This document shows positions 26,863 through 36,157 of a DNA stretch of 64,000 nt, in pieces. The notes under the pieces were generated by a model. That model worked only from the letters and a program-made list of their open reading frames with translations. It made no database searches and was not told the DNA's origin. The position numbers and the translations under genes are program-made. The stretch spans positions 434,001 to 498,000 of the forward strand of contig NZ_CP162142.1 of assembly GCF_040833965.1 (NCBI RefSeq), in the 5' to 3' direction. The DNA is from Leptospira sp. WS39.C2 (GTDB lineage Bacteria; Spirochaetota; Leptospiria; Leptospirales; Leptospiraceae). Numbering within the stretch: position 1 is the stretch's first letter; each line of letters starts with the position of its first letter.

Positions 26863-28701
26863 TTATTTTGTATTTAACATTCCTTCAATGTAATCCAAAC
26901 TGCGAATCAACATAAAATCAGGTTTGATTGCATCATTGGAGTGTTCCTTTAAATACGAATCAGCTTTTCCATTTTTTTTGGCATACTCTTTGATCGCATT
27001 TAAGTTGAACTTGGATTTCACAACTCCTTCATGTGGGATAAGAGGTAAGTGGTTCCACATATCTTCTTCTCGATAACGGAAAGGGAATGTTCCATCTGGT
27101 TCTTCAGAAACTTCGATATCAGGAGAAACTCCGACTACTTGGATAGTTTTTCCAGATGGAGAGTAGTATCTAGCATTTGTAATTTTTAAAAGGTAGTTTG
27201 GATTATTGTCCAATTTTTTTAAGGTCTGGACCGTTGCCTTTCCGAATGTCCTTTCTCCAAGTAAAATCCCTCTTCCATGGTGTTGGATTGCACTTGCTAC
27301 AATTTCCGATGCAGATGCAGATTTTGAATTCATAAGTACTGCTAGCGGAAGTTTGGTGATGTCCTTAATCTTCGCATGTTTTTCGTCATCACTTCTGCCA
27401 GGAGTTTTTGTAGAAACAATCAATCCTCGTTCGATGAACATATCTGCGATATCTACAGCCAGATCCAAGTATCCACCCGAGTTTCCACGAAGGTCTAAAA
27501 TCACAGCTTTTAAAGGTTTTCCATTATCTTTTGCAGTTCGTTCCATTTCAGCTAAAGCATCTGCAATTTGGGTATCAATTGCAGCTTCCCCAGATCCTGG
27601 TTTTACAAATCCAGTAAGTTTGATATAGGCAACTTGTGGGTTTTCTTTCACTAAATGGTAAGTTACGTTTTTGATTGTGATTTTATCACGAATCACTTCG
27701 ATATCAATTTTTCCAGTATTCCCTTTGCGTGAGATCGTAAGAACAACCTTTGTTGCCTTTGGTCCTTTGATTTTTTTGACCACTTTGTCAAGTGATAGGT
27801 TTTTGATGAGTTTTCCATCAACGGCAACAATGTTATCACCACTTCGGATCCCTGCTTTTAATGCGGGACTTCCTTCTAGTGGGTTTTCCACAATCACTTC
27901 TCGGCTTCCACCGCCAGATAAGATGGCACCAATTCCTTCAAACGAGCCATCGCTGATTTTGGACATGGATTCTTCCCAAACTTCTTCCAAAAATACATTG
28001 GAGTGTGGGTCAAGAGAGTTTAAATAACCATTTGCTGCCGCAACAAACACTTGTTCCATGCGGAATTCTTTTTTATCTTCTTCTTCTTCGTCAAGTTCCC
28101 CATCAAGTTCTACAAGACCTTTTAAAACAGGCGTTTTGTATTTATCCAAATTATCTTGGATGTAAGTGACCACCCGATCGAAATCTTTACGTGAAAAATT
28201 GATTTCTTCCCAACGGGCTGAGATGACTGATTTTTTTAATTTTTCTTTTTCGATCAGTTTTTTGAGTTCTGCATCAGATAACTTACGGTTTTCATTTTTT
28301 TTCCGTTTTTCTTTTTGGATTTTTTCCACTTGGGTATAATCAGGATCAAAAACTACAAACTTATCGGAAGGAGAGATTTTGAACGTTGTACCTGGCCAGA
28401 GGTCTTCTTTGTCATCGTATTTCTCTCTCTCTTTAAAATAACTTTCTGGGTAAATGTAAAGAGGATGGGGTAAACTTAAAAACGCAAAACTTGCGGCATC
28501 AGTATAAGCACGATTCACATTGATGTGTTTGTCAATGTACAGTTTGTCCACGGTCCGGATGACGGTTTCAAAGTCTACGTATGTGAAATTGGTCTCACGG
28601 TTTTGTGCTTTTTTCGCTTCTGGTTCACAGGAAATAAAACCAACGGGAAAAGCAAAACTGAGTATGGTGAAAAAGGAAAGTAGATAAACAAATCGTTTCA
28701 A
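26863..28701 (-). CDS. C-terminal processing protease (S41, CtpA-type), lipoprotein
   Basis: A 612-residue exported protease. The signal peptide ends in a lipobox-like PVGFISC (Cys near residue 25), so it is probably anchored by lipid on the periplasmic side. A 200-residue N-terminal helical and charged region (including [10 protein letters not shown]) precedes a PDZ domain (about 240-325, [10 protein letters not shown] and [13 protein letters not shown]). The S41 catalytic domain follows: serine in [14 protein letters not shown] and lysine in [13 protein letters not shown], with [10 protein letters not shown] before it. The N-terminal extension is longer than in classic CtpA. Substrates are unknown. 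Confidence 0.92.
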   Translation of the reverse strand: MKRFVYLLSFFTILSFAFPVGFISCEPEAKKAQNRETNFTYVDFETVIRTVDKLYIDKHINVNRAYTDAASFAFLSLPHPLYIYPESYFKEREKYDDKEDLWPGTTFKISPSDKFVVFDPDYTQVEKIQKEKRKKNENRKLSDAELKKLIEKEKLKKSVISARWEEINFSRKDFDRVVTYIQDNLDKYKTPVLKGLVELDGELDEEEEDKKEFRMEQVFVAAANGYLNSLDPHSNVFLEEVWEESMSKISDGSFEGIGAILSGGGSREVIVENPLEGSPALKAGIRSGDNIVAVDGKLIKNLSLDKVVKKIKGPKATKVVLTISRKGNTGKIDIEVIRDKITIKNVTYHLVKENPQVAYIKLTGFVKPGSGEAAIDTQIADALAEMERTAKDNGKPLKAVILDLRGNSGGYLDLAVDIADMFIERGLIVSTKTPGRSDDEKHAKIKDITKLPLAVLMNSKSASASEIVASAIQHHGRGILLGERTFGKATVQTLKKLDNNPNYLLKITNARYYSPSGKTIQVVGVSPDIEVSEEPDGTFPFRYREEDMWNHLPLIPHEGVVKSKFNLNAIKEYAKKNGKADSYLKEHSNDAIKPDFMLIRSLDYIEGMLNTK

Positions 28702-28813
28702 GGGATCTCTCGTTTAGTGGATAGATTATCCTAAGAATTTCCGAATTTCCAGCCTAGGCAAGACAAAAAAAATCGGGACAAATCCAGGACACATGTATAA
28801 CATAGACGGTGAC

Positions 28814-29821
28814 ATGCGCGCTTTCGTTGTCCTGATTTTTGCCCTTTCTTTCGGGTTTTGTTCCTCCGAACCAGAAAAGAACCCCAATCGTGATCCATAT
28901 AGTTTGGAAACGCTACTTTTTTTGGAAGAGGTTTTACTCGATGTTTGGGACAACCCACAAGCAAAAGAGGAGGCAATGTCTCGACTAAGATACGTTTGCC
29001 GAACAAAAGATACCGATGATGGATATTTATGTTATATGTGGGGGCTTTTGGAATACCAACGAGGTAATTTCAATGAAAGTTATGCTGGATTTCGAAAGGC
29101 ATTAGATAAAAACCCTAACGATACCTTATATAAAAATATGTTACGCCTTTCTGCAGAAAAGTCGGGGAACCTTTCCGATTTAAAGGCTCATTCTTATGAC
29201 GGGGAAGTCCTCGCCTTTCTATCGGAATTGGAAAAACAATGCCGAGAAGGTTCAACTCCCTCATCCAACTTGTTTCAATTTTTGATCGAACGAGGGGTGT
29301 TTACAAAAGACTCTTTAAAGCGAGGGAGTTTTTCAAGTTGTTTCCAAAAATTAGAACCAATCGAACAATTGACTCTCCAAAAACAAATCCGAAATCCAAA
29401 ATTATCTTATAAAGAAAGGTTCGTTGCGGACCAAATGAAATCAGACCCTTTCACCAAAATTTGGGATACCTCAGCCTTCCACCGTGGAGAATTGGGAAAA
29501 GAAATGGTAGGTGGAACTTCTGGTGCAGTTAGCGCGAGTGTTTCTTCCAATGGTGATTCTTCTCCAAACCAATCCAATGGAATTTTTCGCTCTCAAAACC
29601 AAATCACAGAAGCTTGGAAGAAGGTTAAACTTGCTTCCCAATCGGGGAATGAAACTCAAGCGAGAGAAGCCCTCCGCCAATTTTTAACAGAAGTACAAGC
29701 AACAAAATCAAAAGGTAAATCGGAAGCAATGATGGCAACTGCGTTAGAAAGAGCTGCAAAACTCCTTCTAGAACAAGACCCGCAGTATGCTAAAATTCGT
29801 TTCCTTGCGAAAGAACTTTAA
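28814..29821 (+). CDS. Lipoprotein with a TPR-like region
   Basis: A 335-residue exported protein (from ATG 28814). The start was chosen because it gives an ideal lipoprotein signal, MRAFVVLIFALSFGFC, whereas the longer frame from 28793 adds seven residues before it. The mature protein contains TPR-like helices (about 70-110, YMWGLLEYQRGNFNESYAGF) and a long polar segment (about 230-260) rich in Ser, Asn and Gly. It is divergent from the CtpA-type gene and its 3' end overlaps the convergent pdxJ by 32 bases. The function is not recognised. Confidence 0.75.
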   Translation: MRAFVVLIFALSFGFCSSEPEKNPNRDPYSLETLLFLEEVLLDVWDNPQAKEEAMSRLRYVCRTKDTDDGYLCYMWGLLEYQRGNFNESYAGFRKALDKNPNDTLYKNMLRLSAEKSGNLSDLKAHSYDGEVLAFLSELEKQCREGSTPSSNLFQFLIERGVFTKDSLKRGSFSSCFQKLEPIEQLTLQKQIRNPKLSYKERFVADQMKSDPFTKIWDTSAFHRGELGKEMVGGTSGAVSASVSSNGDSSPNQSNGIFRSQNQITEAWKKVKLASQSGNETQAREALRQFLTEVQATKSKGKSEAMMATALERAAKLLLEQDPQYAKIRFLAKEL

Positions 29822-30569
29822 GATAGGATTTTACAGTTTTTTCCAATCCATCAACCAAACTTTGTGCCATCAGTCTATGCCCGATCGAAACTTCTGCTAA
29901 AAAAGGAAGTTTACTGAATACTTGTAAATTATTTGTATCTAAGTCATGGCCAGCATTTACACCTAACCCAAGTTTGTTTGCTACTATTGCCGCATTTTGA
30001 TAATCGGCAAAGCTACGAATCCCTTCCTCTTTCGATGAATCAAAATGATGCGCAAAAGGACCCGTATAGAGTTCAATTCGTTCGGCACCGAGTTTCACCA
30101 CTTGTTCATAATAACGTGAATCAGTTTCCATAAATAACGCCACTCTGATCCCAGCCTTCCGCAAAACCTCAACAATGGGTTTTAGGGTTTGGAATGTGTT
30201 CGGATTTTGGAAATCAAACCCATGGTCAGAAGTGATTTCGCCAGGTTTGACAGGAACGAGGGTGGCTTGGTCTGGTTTTGCCCGAAGCACAAGCTCTAAA
30301 AACCGTTCACTTGGTTCGCCTTCGATATTGTATTCTTTTTTAGAAATTCCTAATTTAGTAATTTTTTCGTTGTAAGAGTTTAAAAAATCCTTTATTTCGA
30401 ATACATCTTGTTTGGTGATATGCCTTTCGTCGGAACGAGGGTGGACCGTAATTCCGTGAGCACCAGAATCCAAAATGATTTCTGACAATTTGAGAACACT
30501 AGGGACAGATCCACCCCTGGAATTGCGGAGAGTGGCGATCTTATTGACATTGACACTTAATTGGGTCAT
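29790..30569 (-). CDS. pdxJ: Pyridoxine 5'-phosphate synthase
   Basis: PdxJ makes pyridoxine 5'-phosphate from 3-amino-2-oxopropyl phosphate and deoxyxylulose phosphate, the last ring-forming step of vitamin B6 synthesis. The 259-residue protein begins TQLSVNVNKIATLRNSRGG, the standard N-terminus, which favours the Met at 30569 over the upstream frame start at 30590 (that would add a poly-Phe leader). The family motifs ITVHPRSDERHI, ATLVPVKPGEITSDHG and GLGVNAGHDL are all present. The 3' end overlaps the convergent lipoprotein gene by 32 bases. Confidence 0.95.
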   Translation of the reverse strand: MTQLSVNVNKIATLRNSRGGSVPSVLKLSEIILDSGAHGITVHPRSDERHITKQDVFEIKDFLNSYNEKITKLGISKKEYNIEGEPSERFLELVLRAKPDQATLVPVKPGEITSDHGFDFQNPNTFQTLKPIVEVLRKAGIRVALFMETDSRYYEQVVKLGAERIELYTGPFAHHFDSSKEEGIRSFADYQNAAIVANKLGLGVNAGHDLDTNNLQVFSKLPFLAEVSIGHRLMAQSLVDGLEKTVKSYLKVLSQGNEF

Positions 30570-30673
30570 AGGAAAAAAAAAACTTTTCATTAATTTTCAT
30601 CCAGGAGAAAACCGTCCAATTTCAAAAAGGTTGTCCCAGAGAGGGGATTCCCAAAACTGTCAAAAGTACGTTT

Positions 30674-31177
30674 ATGGTCGCAAAAAAAGCAGCAAAGAAG
30701 CAGGCACCGCCGAAAAAAAAGGCAGTAGCCAAAGAAAAACCAAGTAAGGACGCCAAGTCCTCTTCCCCGAAGGAAGATAAAAAAAAGGCCGTAGTCGGGT
30801 CAAAAGCCCCTGCTACGAAGGCGAAGGTTTTACCTGCGCCTAAAACAGCTACAGCAACAAAGGAAAAACCGGCCCCGCAAGCTAAAGCCCCTGCTGTGAA
30901 AATTGATCCGAACAACCCACTCGGAAAGAAATTCAACTGTTACTCCTGTGGAACGAAATTTTATGATTTGAACAAACCCGAAAAAAAATGCCCCAAATGT
31001 GGAGCTGACCAACTGGCGAAACCGGCGATCAAATCTCGCATGGCCGCTATCCGAAGTTCGGAATACGAAGTGGAAGAAGAGGAAGAAGCAGTCGTTGAAG
31101 ATGATGAACTCTTAGAAGAAACGGAAGAATTGGAAGAGACCGAAGAAGAGGAGGTCGTTGCCGAGGAAGAGGAGTGA
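30674..31177 (+). CDS. FYDLN-type zinc-ribbon protein with charged tails
   Basis: A 167-residue protein with a central zinc ribbon (about 86-122): [21 protein letters not shown], the hallmark of the FYDLN_acid family. The first 80 residues are Lys/Ala/Pro-rich, like a histone tail, and the last 35 residues are almost entirely Glu and Asp, giving the protein opposite charges at its ends. Four cysteines should hold one zinc. The function of the family is not established. The stop codon overlaps the GTG start of miaA, so the two are translationally coupled. Confidence 0.85.
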   Translation: MVAKKAAKKQAPPKKKAVAKEKPSKDAKSSSPKEDKKKAVVGSKAPATKAKVLPAPKTATATKEKPAPQAKAPAVKIDPNNPLGKKFNCYSCGTKFYDLNKPEKKCPKCGADQLAKPAIKSRMAAIRSSEYEVEEEEEAVVEDDELLEETEELEETEEEEVVAEEEE

Positions 31178-32064
31178 TCCTTCCTATCCTCGGAGGACCC
31201 ACCGGTTCAGGAAAAACTTCTCTCACCCAATCCCTCGACCCAAAACGTTTCGAAATTGTTTCTTTTGACTCTCGCCAAGTCTACCGGGACCTTCCGGTAG
31301 GCACAACGGCACCCACTCCTGAAGAATCTTCCCATACCAAACATTGGCTCATTGGGTTTTTGAATGCTAACGAGTCCATCAATGCCAACCAATTCTCAAT
31401 CCTTGCTCGAGAGATTATTTATGACATCCAAGACAGAGGAAAAATTCCCTTTCTCGTTGGAGGGACAGGTTTTTACCTCCGTGCTTTTTTACTTGGAATG
31501 TTTCCCGTACCAAATGTACCAGAAGAAACCAAACAATATGTTTTAGGTCTCCCATTGGATGAAGCCATAAAGATGCTACAAGCAAAAGACCCAAAAACAA
31601 TGGAAACCCTTTCCCACCAAGATGGTTACCGTATCAAACGTGCTTTGGAAGTTGTACTCACAGGCGTTTTGTGGTCTGAGGTATCAAAAGAAACTGTTGG
31701 TGGGTTTTTAAAAGACCATCCAGATGTAAAACTGGTAGGGCATTGGTTGGATTGGCCAAGGGAAATACTCTACCAACGCATCAACACTCGAGTGAAACAG
31801 ATCGTAAATGGTATGTTAGAAGAAACGAAACAAGTTGTTTCACTTTACGGACCCGATTGCCCAGGCCTACGAACTTTGGGTTACAATTTTGCGCTTGCAT
31901 TCCTAAATGGAATGATAGACATTAATACATTCATTGAGCAGCTGGCGCAAAGTCACAGAAATTATGCAAAAAGGCAAATTACTTGGTTCAAAAAAGAATC
32001 ATTCCTTTCGCCCATTTCTTTTGATGCCGCTGTCCAATTGTATACAAATATAGAACAAAGATAG
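31174..32064 (+). CDS. miaA: tRNA dimethylallyltransferase
   Basis: MiaA adds a dimethylallyl group to adenosine 37 of tRNAs that read codons beginning with U. The 296-residue enzyme has the P-loop [13 protein letters not shown] at its very N-terminus, the [17 protein letters not shown] segment, the [11 protein letters not shown] motif near residue 98, and [16 protein letters not shown] sequence near the C-terminus ([10 protein letters not shown]). It starts with GTG inside the previous stop codon. It is followed 21 bases later by hfq, the same miaA-hfq order found in E. coli. Confidence 0.95.
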   Translation: MILPILGGPTGSGKTSLTQSLDPKRFEIVSFDSRQVYRDLPVGTTAPTPEESSHTKHWLIGFLNANESINANQFSILAREIIYDIQDRGKIPFLVGGTGFYLRAFLLGMFPVPNVPEETKQYVLGLPLDEAIKMLQAKDPKTMETLSHQDGYRIKRALEVVLTGVLWSEVSKETVGGFLKDHPDVKLVGHWLDWPREILYQRINTRVKQIVNGMLEETKQVVSLYGPDCPGLRTLGYNFALAFLNGMIDINTFIEQLAQSHRNYAKRQITWFKKESFLSPISFDAAVQLYTNIEQR

Positions 32065-32085
32065 AGAGAACACTCGGGATTTCCA

Positions 32086-32337
32086 ATGTCGGCAAAAAAT
32101 AACATCCAAGACCAACTTTTAAACACAGCAAGAAAAGAGAAAATTGATCTCACCATCTACCTGTTAAATGGAGTGCCTTTAAAAGGAAAGGTTGTCAGTT
32201 TTGACAATTTCACCATCATTTTAGAAAACGAAAACAAACAGAATTTGGTATACAAACATGCCATTTCAACCATCATCCCTGCTAAACCGATCAAACTTCA
32301 CAGTGAGGAAACTCCAAAAGAAGCAGGCGGGGCATAA
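32086..32337 (+). CDS. hfq: RNA chaperone Hfq
   Basis: Hfq forms a hexameric ring that helps small RNAs pair with mRNAs. The 83-residue protein has the Sm1 fold ([20 protein letters not shown], about 23-42) and the Sm2 signature [10 protein letters not shown] (about 58-67). The N-terminal [11 protein letters not shown] helix matches the family. The short C-terminal tail is rich in Glu and Gly. Its place directly after miaA is typical and supports the call. Confidence 0.96.
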   Translation: MSAKNNIQDQLLNTARKEKIDLTIYLLNGVPLKGKVVSFDNFTIILENENKQNLVYKHAISTIIPAKPIKLHSEETPKEAGGA

Positions 32338-32390
32338 CAGTTTTTCTAGTTTTCCTCTCTTTCCTTTTCTAAATTCTGGTTCCAAACCCT

Positions 32391-33461
32391 ATGGCAAAAT
32401 TACCAAAAGAAACCCCTGTGGTCCTGATTATGGCAGGAGGGAAAGGGGAGAGGTTTTGGCCTCGTTCCCGGACAAATTCCCCAAAACAGCTCCAAAAAGT
32501 TTATTCCAATAAAACCCTTCTCAAAGAAACCATTGATCGAGCTCTTACGATCACAAGTCTTGATCGCATTTACATTGGAACAAACGCCACTCTCAAAGCA
32601 GAGATCTTAAAAAAAGACCCAAAATTCCCATCGAGTAATTTCATTATTGAGCCAGAAGGGAAAAATACAGCACCCATCATTGCACTTTCTGCCCTCTACT
32701 TCCAAAAAAAATATGGAAATCCAAACCTCATCGTTCTTTCTGCAGATGCCTTCATAGATCCTGTCAAAGAATTCACAAAAACCATTGAACAAGCATTGTT
32801 TGAAACGACAAATGGAATGGTATTACTTGGTGTAAAACCAAACCGACCAGAAGTAGGGTATGGTTATATCAGTACAGGAAAACCAACTGATATTGGTTAT
32901 ACGGTTAAGGCATTTTTTGAAAAACCTGATTTCAAAACAGCACTCAAATACATCAAAAAAAAGAATTTTTATTGGAACCCTGGAATTTTCCTATTCCGAA
33001 CAGAAACCATTCTTTCGGAACTCGAACGCCATGCCCCACATATCCTTGGTCCTTTAAAAAACGGATTTCCTTTTAAGAACTTTGGGGATTTAAAAACTGC
33101 ATTTCAAATGTTACCCTCGGAAGCCATCGACACAGCTATTATGGAAAAGTCGAATCGCATCCGTATGGTAGAAGCCACCTTTAATTGGGATGATGTGGGA
33201 TCTTGGATGTCACTAGAACGAATTTTGCCTGGAGACAAAGAGAAAAACCACCACCAAGGCAAAGAAGTCCATTACCACAAAGCTTCCGGGAATATATCCT
33301 CAGTGCAAAAAGAGCTTATCGCCTTTTTGGGTGTGAAAGATCTCATCGTTGTGGAAGAACCAGATGTACTCCTTGTGACTTCACGTGAAGGTGTGGGTGA
33401 TATCAAAGCGATGTTATCCAATATGAGGAAAAATAAAGTTTTACAAAAGTACCTCGACTAG
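32391..33461 (+). CDS. manC: Mannose-1-phosphate guanylyltransferase
   Basis: The enzyme makes GDP-mannose from mannose-1-phosphate and GTP for surface polysaccharides. The 356-residue protein has the nucleotidyltransferase signature [16 protein letters not shown] (about 13-28), the PKQLQ lysine motif, and [16 protein letters not shown] near residue 82. It lacks the C-terminal isomerase domain of bifunctional ManC/AlgA enzymes, so it is the single-function form. It follows hfq by 53 bases in the same direction and is followed by a short basic-protein gene. Confidence 0.9.
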   Translation: MAKLPKETPVVLIMAGGKGERFWPRSRTNSPKQLQKVYSNKTLLKETIDRALTITSLDRIYIGTNATLKAEILKKDPKFPSSNFIIEPEGKNTAPIIALSALYFQKKYGNPNLIVLSADAFIDPVKEFTKTIEQALFETTNGMVLLGVKPNRPEVGYGYISTGKPTDIGYTVKAFFEKPDFKTALKYIKKKNFYWNPGIFLFRTETILSELERHAPHILGPLKNGFPFKNFGDLKTAFQMLPSEAIDTAIMEKSNRIRMVEATFNWDDVGSWMSLERILPGDKEKNHHQGKEVHYHKASGNISSVQKELIAFLGVKDLIVVEEPDVLLVTSREGVGDIKAMLSNMRKNKVLQKYLD

Positions 33462-33498
33462 AAATTTGACAGAACAGGCTTGATATAAGGAGGAAGGA

Positions 33499-33591
33499 AT
33501 GCCTTCCGGAAAAAAGAGAAAGCGTAGAAAAATCGCAACCCACAAACGTAAGAAAAAACGCAGAGCCAACAGACATAAAAAGAAGAAATAA
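33499..33591 (+). CDS. 30-residue basic peptide of the AURKAIP1/COX24 (mS38-like) family
   Basis: The peptide MPSGKKRKRRKIATHKRKKK, continuing RRANRHKKKK, is almost entirely Lys and Arg. The spacing of KRKRRKxxxHKRKKxxRxxRHKKKK is the signature of the C-terminal domain of AURKAIP1/COX24, the mitochondrial small-subunit protein mS38, whose mycobacterial counterpart is bS22. A very strong ribosome site (AAGGAGG) precedes the ATG at the right distance. It is therefore probably a small-subunit ribosomal peptide. It is short enough for automated annotation to miss. Confidence 0.8.
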   Translation: MPSGKKRKRRKIATHKRKKKRRANRHKKKK

Positions 33592-33632
33592 TCTTTCTTC
33601 AGTGACTTTCTTTTTCCTCCGATAGATTTGTT

Positions 33633-34370
33633 ATGAAACAAGTCTGGAGGAAACAGAAACCCCGCACCCCCGGTTTCATCCGAGCATTTACCATGGAAAC
33701 ACCTCTCGGGGATGTCCTGGAGGCTGAGTTTAACTTTCACGAACGTCTCGTTCGGTTAACTGTTGAAATCAAAGAAGAGAAGGGCCGTATGTACGGAGCC
33801 ACCGTGAAAAACGGAACCGTACAATCCGAAAAAGACATTACGTCTGGACGAGCCTATCCCGTCTTTCGTAAGATCTGGCCCTTTCGCGAATACTTTAGTT
33901 CACTCCCTGACAAAGACATGTTGGTTAGCATTGGCGGAGCGTATGAAATCTACCCTCCTTTCCAACCAGAAGCTTCGGAGAGGGTTAGGACCCCGCGTAG
34001 TAACTTCCAGTCGGCACTCTTTCCATCGACCCGGTATGATTCCATTTTTGGCATCATTAGGGAGACAAGGTTCCAACGTTGGAGAAGGGAAAGAAGAGAG
34101 GCGAGAGAGGCACGAGGATCGCTCTGGACACGTTTCAAAAGAAGGGTCTGGGGAGATTTGCAGGATGTTTGTCTAGGTATCGGATTTGGATGTTTGGTCT
34201 ACTATGTATACTATGATTATGTCGTATTAGGACTCAGTTTAGCAGCCTTAGGGATGGTAGCAGGCCTACTCGATTTTCTTGTGAGAAAACGTTCCGTTTT
34301 AATGACAAAAGTGTTGTCATTTCTCAGTTTCGGTTCATATTTTTTCTACAACGGCTACGTCTATTTTTAG
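33633..34370 (+). CDS. Hypothetical protein with a basic linker and C-terminal membrane helices
   Basis: A 245-residue protein without a recognised family. The first 160 residues are cytoplasmic, with beta-strand-rich sequence at about 18-60 ([20 protein letters not shown]). A strongly basic region lies at about 145-170 ([14 protein letters not shown]), followed by three membrane helices (about 183-203, 205-223 and 228-245). The basic region next to the first helix suggests binding to acidic lipid or nucleic acid. It lies between the mS38-like gene and a cheW, without an evident link to either. Confidence 0.65.
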   Translation: MKQVWRKQKPRTPGFIRAFTMETPLGDVLEAEFNFHERLVRLTVEIKEEKGRMYGATVKNGTVQSEKDITSGRAYPVFRKIWPFREYFSSLPDKDMLVSIGGAYEIYPPFQPEASERVRTPRSNFQSALFPSTRYDSIFGIIRETRFQRWRRERREAREARGSLWTRFKRRVWGDLQDVCLGIGFGCLVYYVYYDYVVLGLSLAALGMVAGLLDFLVRKRSVLMTKVLSFLSFGSYFFYNGYVYF

Positions 34371-34389
34371 ACGTAGTAGTAGATTTGAT

Positions 34390-34866
34390 ATGGCAAAAGA
34401 AACATCCCAAGCAAACCAATTCATCCATGAGCAATACATCATTTTCAATTTGGGAGATGAAGAGTATGCCATCCCCATTACGATTGTTGAAGAAATCGTC
34501 AAAATAACGAACCTAATCCGCGTTCCACAATCTAAGAGTTATTTTGCGGGGATCATGGACATCCGAGGCAAAGTCGTTCGAATGATTGACCTTGCCAAAC
34601 GTCTGAACATAAAAAATGTAAATGAAACAGCAGACCGTGCGATTGTGATCAATGTTTCTGGAAAATCCATTGGTGTGATTGTGGATAAAGTATCCCATGT
34701 TGTACATTTTCCAGCAAACCAAGTTGATCCACCTCCACCTTCGGTGAAAGGTATCTCTTCTCGATACATCACTGGTGTCGGCAAAAAGGACACTCGTTTC
34801 ATCATCCTCATCGATATAGAAAAAATTCTAACAGTAGAGGAAATGACGGAACTAGCAACCGTGTAA
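34390..34866 (+). CDS. CheW-type coupling protein (second copy)
   Basis: A 158-residue CheW with a compact single domain: [22 protein letters not shown] (about 17-38), the [17 protein letters not shown] segment, and [13 protein letters not shown]. It is not adjacent to any receptor or kinase gene, being 20 bases after the hypothetical membrane gene and 114 bases before phoU. It therefore probably serves another CheA system or unlinked receptors. It lacks the acidic N-terminal stretch of the copy at 6742-7296. Confidence 0.9.
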   Translation: MAKETSQANQFIHEQYIIFNLGDEEYAIPITIVEEIVKITNLIRVPQSKSYFAGIMDIRGKVVRMIDLAKRLNIKNVNETADRAIVINVSGKSIGVIVDKVSHVVHFPANQVDPPPPSVKGISSRYITGVGKKDTRFIILIDIEKILTVEEMTELATV

Positions 34867-34980
34867 CGGAGGCAAGACGGAAGGTGAGAAGATTAAAATT
34901 TGGATTAAAAATGGAACGAAATTTTTTAAATCGTAATCCAAACCACGATCTTTCCGTTCTTTTGCTGCGATAAAATTCAA

Positions 34981-35697
34981 ATGATCATCTCAAAATTTTA
35001 TTACTTACGAAAAAACCTTTATACCATGGCGGAGCTTGTATTGGAACAAGTGATTTTACTAAGTGAAGCCTTGGAAGCGGATGATTATACACAAGCAGAG
35101 AAAATTGTCGAACGTGATGACCTTATTGATGATTTGGAAAAGGAAAATGATAACCTTTCCCAAAATGCAATCTTAGAAGCAGTAAGTAACCGTAACATCT
35201 TGGGTATGGGGGATGTGGACAATGACATCGTTTTAAAAAAAGACCCACTTCGTTTTGCACTTTCGGCCATTCGGATTACAAGGAATATGGAGCGGATGGG
35301 AGACCAAGTGGTAAATTGTGCCGATGTTTTTCGTCACAAAACGATACGTAAAGGTCTCTTCAAAAATGAAGAACCAATGACCCTAATTTTATCTCGTGTG
35401 ACCACACTTGCAGGAATGGCAATTGAGTCTCTTGTAGAAGAAAAAGAAAGGTTTATGGGAAGTGTCAATTCCCTAGAAGATGAATTAAACGAACTTTGTG
35501 ACCAAGCATTCCAAAAGTATCGTTCTGTCCCTGATATGGAAAAACAAGAATTTGCTGATGTATATCGGATCATACTCGCACTTGAAAGGTTAGGCGATTA
35601 TGCAGTGAATGTTGCGGAAGAACTTGTCCGTCTCAATACAGGTAAAGACATTCGGCACTTAGAAAACGTAAAATCAAAGTCCTCCTCATACCCGTAG
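34981..35697 (+). CDS. PhoU-domain protein
   Basis: A 238-residue helical protein with two PhoU-type three-helix repeats (about 20-110 and 120-225). The second contains [17 protein letters not shown], and the first contains [19 protein letters not shown], both with the E-R-x-G-D metal-binding pattern. PhoU proteins restrain the PstSCAB phosphate system and PhoR signalling. No pst or pho genes are in the window, so the target is open. The start region ([19 protein letters not shown]) looks like a genuine N-terminal helix. Confidence 0.88.
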   Translation: MIISKFYYLRKNLYTMAELVLEQVILLSEALEADDYTQAEKIVERDDLIDDLEKENDNLSQNAILEAVSNRNILGMGDVDNDIVLKKDPLRFALSAIRITRNMERMGDQVVNCADVFRHKTIRKGLFKNEEPMTLILSRVTTLAGMAIESLVEEKERFMGSVNSLEDELNELCDQAFQKYRSVPDMEKQEFADVYRIILALERLGDYAVNVAEELVRLNTGKDIRHLENVKSKSSSYP

Positions 35698-35778
35698 ATT
35701 CGTTTCCAATTGATTGCGAAAAATTAGAAACAATATTCATGTTGTTTTTTCCGAAGAATTAAATTCTCTTATAGTCGA

Positions 35779-36138
35779 ATGAAACAAAGAATTATCTTTG
35801 TTCAAATTATGATTTCAGCCACATTTATTTTCAAACAAAAGTCTTCCGATTTTGAATTTGAAACCTTGGATGCCTCCATAGAAAACTTTGTTACTTCACA
35901 TCCTGAATATTTAGGAAAAGACCAATGGTCCAACTCGGAAAAAGGAATTATGGCAGTTGTTTATTATTTTTTATCTGAAAAAGGATTAGAGGACTTGAAG
36001 GTATTTTCTGATCATAAAACAGCAAAAATAAATCATACAAAATGGTATGAGAGTTACCAAGTAGTCATTTCTAAAGTCATTCAGACCTATGGTGACGGCA
36101 AAATGGAACATGTAACTAATTCAAAATTAATTTCTTAA
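35779..36138 (+). CDS. Hypothetical small protein
   Basis: A 119-residue protein with no recognised family. A short hydrophobic N-terminal stretch (IIFVQIMISATFIF) may be a weak signal or membrane anchor, followed by a polar, aromatic-rich domain (NFVTSHPEYLGKDQWSNSE, KWYESYQVVISKVIQTYGDG). The gene lies 81 bases after phoU and converges on the hybrid kinase gene, with 19 bases between their ends. No ribosome site is obvious. Real coding status is likely but not certain. Confidence 0.55.
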   Translation: MKQRIIFVQIMISATFIFKQKSSDFEFETLDASIENFVTSHPEYLGKDQWSNSEKGIMAVVYYFLSEKGLEDLKVFSDHKTAKINHTKWYESYQVVISKVIQTYGDGKMEHVTNSKLIS

Positions 36139-36157
36139 AATAATTAGAAACTGAACA

